64,000 nucleotides of DNA from Phycomyces nitens (lineage: Eukaryota; Mucoromycota; Mucoromycetes; Mucorales; Phycomycetaceae). The position numbers were made by a program, and so were the translations under genes. Location of the stretch: NCBI GenBank assembly GCA_022702545.1, contig JAHRBC010000002.1:3410001-3474000 (forward strand). Direction: 5' to 3'. Shown piece after piece: positions 60,249-64,000 of the stretch; position 1 is the first letter of the stretch; the number at the start of each line of letters is the position of its first letter. The notes beneath the pieces were generated by a model. The model was given only the letters and a program-made list of their open reading frames with translations, was not told the origin of the DNA and searched no databases.

Positions 60249-61038
60249 ACTAATCTCTGTAATTTATTCTTCACAAGTACATCTTAAAAAAATATTTTTA
60301 ATAATGAACAAAAAGTATCAAGAGGATTACCCTTGGGTATTTCTAAAGAAAAGCAATAGCCTTAGGTTAATATGCATTCCTTAAAGCTAATAATAAAAGT
60401 CAATTGAGTAAGCATCTGCAAAATCATACCCGCTCTTCTTCAGTAGGGGTGTGTAGGTTGTGTCCGTAATCGCTGCCAGGACCACCAGGCATCAGCGAGC
60501 GGATATCGTTAAACCGACAGCATAAATCAAACCACAAACTATATAAGCTAGTAAGAGTAAAGTAGAGATACAATTCAATACATAAAGATGTATTTCATTT
60601 AATTTCTCTGCCAGTCAGAAAACAAAGCAAGAAATAGATAGTTAATGCACAAGCTTCTAACTTTTGCCGTGTCGATTTACCGTTCCTTGATTGCCGTTAA
60701 TCGTTCTATATGTGACTGCTATAGACCAGCATGTCAAGGTTTACTGGTACGACGCGTCTAGTCGCGTAAATACGCGTGTTTGCTGCATTCTTTGCTACTT
60801 ACTCGAGTTTATCTGCTTTTATTTTATTTCTATAGCCTGAACCTGTATTATGATAAAGTTCCCCTATTAAACACAGCCAAAAAAACAAAAAACCAAAAAA
60901 CAAGATTAATAAAAAACAAGGCTCGATAGTTACACTTTTTAACCATCATTGGATAAAATTAAATTCCAGAAATAGGAAATGAAATTTATAAAAACCATGT
61001 TGGATCTTGTTGTATCTGTCAAGAAGACAAAATAACAC
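60249..61038. other. RdRP 3' flank and PIF1 upstream region
   Basis: 790 bp. The left part is the RdRP 3' UTR. A minus-strand open segment (60439-60549) reads ...WFDLCCRFNDIRSLMPGGPGS... with splice-like borders but no consistent partner exon, so it is not called as a gene. The G+C-richer block at 60660-60800 contains MluI cell-cycle-box cores. Confidence 0.5.
60752..60777 (+). promoter_or_regulatory. Clustered MCB (ACGCGT) elements upstream of PIF1
   Basis: ACGCGT occurs at 60752-60757 and 60772-60777, with the half-related TCGCGT between them at 60762-60767; all lie about 260-290 bp upstream of the PIF1 start. ACGCGT is the MBF site that drives G1/S genes in yeasts. The word is rare in this AT-rich DNA. 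Function here is inferred. Confidence 0.5.
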
Positions 61039-63583
61039 ATGAATTTCGAAAACAAAAGTAAAAACGCAAAGGCTACAAAGAAACCAGCCCAGGGATCTCT
61101 TTTCAACTATTTTAAAAAGAAAAATGCAGAAAATACGATTGAATTGCCAGCACGATCATCAAATTACTATGATCTCACCCTAGATCTCGATTCAGACGAT
61201 ATCAATGAGAGCTATGTGGAAAATCAACTAAGACAGATTTCAAATAGTAATAAATCACAAGTTAAAGAGACCACCAAAATATCACCCACCAGCTCCCAGA
61301 CCAGCTCCCAGACCAGCACTTCGAGCCAAAACACCGTTCTTTCATTCAGTCAATTTGGAACCAAGCGACAAGAGGTTAAGAATCAGCAGAAATACAATCT
61401 ATGGAACCCTCATCAAAAAACCAAGACCAACTTTTCGAGCCAAGAGATTCAGAAATCACCCATGCCACCTCCACAGACCCTAAAACGTCTGCCTGTACGT
61501 TCAGTAGAACCGGCATACAAAAGACAATCACTCGATACGTCCTACAGTCTGTCAACAAATAACCGGGAACGAGCACTTCCTTCGAGTTTCACAGCTTCAA
61601 GCAACACATTGCAGATAAACTCTTCTGAAAAAGGGTGGGGAAATACCTCTAGAGAATTCAACAAATACAACTACCAGAGCTTTAACAAGACGTCGTTTAC
61701 GAAAAACTACGCTTACTCGAGCACCTCAAAATCCAATATCCCTCAGAAAAAAAAGCCAAAGCGTGAAGCTGAATATTCACCTACTTTATCTGAAGAACAA
61801 CAAAAGGTTCTCAACATGGTTATCAAGGATCAACAAAGCTTATTCTTTACTGGTTCAGCAGGTATTAATTGGAATAAATTGAATAGTAGTAGGATGTTTG
61901 CCAATCTTTATTATTATTAGGAACCGGAAAGTCTGTACTTTTACGAGGTAAACAACCTTATGGGATTACCAAAATTATTATTATTAACAATAATAATGGC
62001 TTTATTTTTCTAGCATTAATTGATAAGCTAAAGGAGATACACGGGGAAGGTGTTGCTGTAACAGCATCAACTGGAATTGCTGCCTGCAATATCAATGGCT
62101 CTACATTACACAGGTGTGTACGAGGCTTGTGTTCCTTGAACCCTTTTTTTAATAATTGACATGCACAAACTCCCATAGCTTTGGAGGAATTGGACTAGGC
62201 AAAGAATCTCCACAAGTCTTGCTCACGGCCATAAAATCCAAAACCAAGGTTCTTGAAAGATGGAGATCGACAAAGGTGCTGATTATTGATGAGAGTAAGT
62301 TCCTGTGACTTGTGAATACAGACGGTAAAGACGTGCTTATTGTCATGATATCTAGTTTCAATGATTGACGGCGGGTTGTTTGATAAGCTTGAGGCCCTTG
62401 GAAGACTTACTCGAGATAGAGAAGATCCATTTGGTGGAATCCAGGTATTATTCCAGTCAATTAACCAGAGTATGGTGATATTTACCCAGTTATCAGATTA
62501 TTGCCACTGGTGACTTTTTTCAGCTTCCACCTGTCAATACAGGAGGTAGCAAATTTGCATTTGAATCAACAGCTTGGGAAAAGACTATCAAGAGAACCGT
62601 TATGCTTACCCGTGTTTTCCGCCAAAAAGATCAACGTAAAACAACTATTATTATTATTTTTGCATTCTAACATTATACTAACAATAACCATCAGACTTTA
62701 TTGACATATTGAATGAAATGAGATTGGGAATATTGTCCGAGGAAGCCATTGCCACCTTCAAATCTCTGTCTCGTGAGCCTGTCAATATGACCAATATTGA
62801 GCCTACCGAACTGTAGGTTTCATTGACCAAACAATTACAGACAATTTATCAAGACTTTCTTTTTTGAAAGCTTCCCGTTACGAAACCAAGTAGATCAGTC
62901 CAACGAAAGACGTCTTCAGGACCTACCAGGAACAGTCGTGTCGTACCATTCAGACGATACAGGCGACAAAAACAAGCTTGTTGCATGCATTGCACCCAAC
63001 ATCATTAAACTTAAAAAGAATGCTCAAGTAATGCTGCTCAAGAACATGGATTCAACCCTTGTGAACGGTTCGCTTGGTATTGTAGTCGGGTTTGCTGGCG
63101 AAGGCGAGTACTCCAAAGCAGACAGGATTGTGGCCTGTTTTGCACCCAACAAGACCATGTCAGAGAGTACTTCGATTGACGAAATCAAGGCCCAAAGATG
63201 TCCAATTGTCCGGTTCTCTGATGACCGTGATATTCTTATCGAGAAAGATAGGTGGTCATTTGAACTGCCAGGTAAGCAGCTTGGCTAGATTACCAAGGTA
63301 GCTAAAGAAACTCTGCTGTGCTTTAGGTGGGAGAGAAATTGCATCTCGTTCACAGTATCCTCTTATGCTTGCATGGGCAATGTCTATTCACAAGAGTCAA
63401 GGACAGACACTGGATAGAGTCCGTGTTGATCTTGGACGGGTGTTTGAGAAAGGTCAAGCTTATGTGGCATTGTCTCGAGCCACTTCTTTGGATGCTCTTC
63501 AGATCCTCAACTTTGAACCAAGCAAAGTCATGGCTCATCCTAGAGTCACTGAATTCTATAGGACTCTCAAGACCATCTCATAG
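61039..63583 (+). CDS. PIF1: PIF1-family 5'-3' DNA helicase with N-terminal PIP box
   Basis: Nine exons: 61039-61861, 61921-61947, 62014-62113, 62179-62294, 62356-62444, 62497-62635, 62695-62812, 62871-63271, 63327-63583; 2070 nt, 689 residues. PIF1 unwinds G-quadruplexes and RNA-DNA forks and acts at telomeres and in mitochondria. The first ~255 residues are polar, Ser/Thr/Asn-rich and disordered. They begin with Q18-G-S-L21-F-N-Y24-F25, a canonical PCNA-interacting PIP box. The helicase core shows GSAGTGKS (Walker A, 272-279), [34 protein letters not shown] (Walker B), [45 protein letters not shown] and [16 protein letters not shown]. This is a genuine cellular gene with introns, unlike the Helitron helicase at 22474-24207. 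MCB-like sites lie upstream. Confidence 0.95.
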
Positions 63584-63855
63584 CCCCTTTTTCCACATTT
63601 TTTGCAAAATAAAAAACACTCTTTGGCACTTTACGTATACCAAAACCATTAAATCTCTAGTGACGGCAAATATCTGCCAGTATGTTTATTGTTTTCGTCT
63701 TTGTACAATATTGAACACTTGTCTTTACAAACGGATAAATAAAAAGAAGTCAGAGAGAACCGAGCGGATCGTGTCGTTTTGTGAGTGTATGGGTGTATAT
63801 ATGTGTTTATCTTGAAAATGTCATGTTTTTTTTTGGTTTAAAAAAAATATCCAAA

Positions 63856-63972
63856 TCACTTTTTTGTCTGCAACTTTGAAAGATCGATACGTTGGGGTGT
63901 CCCGGACACACCCTTTGCCCATCTCTCAAGATCCACTTTCTCTGTCCCTGCAGATACCAAGTATTCGTGTTT
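63856..63972 (-). CDS. Last exon of an unidentified gene (5' part outside window)
   Basis: An open 38-codon segment, KHEYLVSAGTEKVDLERWAK ... SKLQTKK then TGA, is preceded on the coding strand by an acceptor CTTGGTATAG (63973-63982) with intron-like sequence to the window edge. Codon composition and G+C exceed the surrounding non-coding DNA, supporting a real exon. The gene is not recognised. It is convergent with PIF1, about 270 bp between stops. Confidence 0.55.
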   Translation of the reverse strand, partial: KHEYLVSAGTEKVDLERWAKGVSGTPQRIDLSKLQTKK

Positions 63973-64000
63973 CTATACCAAGAATCGTGTCAATTCAAAA

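Noticed and set aside
60439..60549. Minus-strand exon-like segment (RFNDIRSLMPGGPGS) and a putative ATG exon at about 60740-60795
   Set aside because: Splice phases of the candidate exons do not agree in any combination tried, and no family was recognised; left as intergenic.

Overview
The window looks like nuclear DNA of an early-diverging filamentous fungus, most likely Mucoromycota (Mucorales or relatives). This is inferred from many short introns (mostly 45-120 bp), a Zn2Cys6 regulator, a PMA-type proton pump, a GT15 mannosyltransferase, an RNAi-type RNA-dependent RNA polymerase (RdRP), and a transposon load of Helitron, Tc1/mariner, LINE and LTR elements. Exon structures were built by hand from splice signals, frame continuity and family conservation, so gene boundaries are good but unverified models.

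Layout. 1-9 kb is genic: the 5' part of a DSC2/UBAC2-like membrane protein, a P-type H+-ATPase, a KTR/MNT mannosyltransferase and a 14-exon glutamate decarboxylase. 9-20.6 kb is AT-rich and gene-poor. It holds a 2.8 kb element with 480-bp inverted arms, a non-coding 2.3 kb LTR element with perfect 5-bp target duplications, a solo LTR, tRNA-Ile(AAT) and a dead Tc1/mariner copy. An Old Yellow Enzyme homologue with altered catalytic residues (20.7-21.9 kb) sits between transposons. 22.5-34 kb is a transposon nest: a Helitron interrupted at a TA by a nearly intact Tc1 copy, followed by a two-ORF LINE; all carry a few inactivating lesions. 34-36.4 kb shows nothing confidently coding.

36.4-52.5 kb is a compact genic block: ribosomal protein uS8 (RPS22), a DMT transporter, an ABHD10-like hydrolase sharing a 58-bp divergent gap with it, a Yippee protein, the splicing regulator CLASRP/SWAP, an MFS transporter, the spliceosomal WD40 protein SMU1, a BRSK/Gin4-type kinase with KA1 domain, and a Zn2Cys6 transcription factor. 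54.8-63.6 kb carries nucleic-acid enzymes: a five-exon RNase H, a divergent 1289-residue RdRP, and a PIF1 helicase with an N-terminal PIP box. A last exon of an unidentified minus-strand gene ends the window.

The most notable signal is an apparent AT-AC U12-type intron inside the CLASRP gene (41321-41384). Other notable points are GC-AG introns, an 8-nt microexon, the OYE homologue lacking its catalytic tyrosine, and precise nested-insertion records in the transposons.
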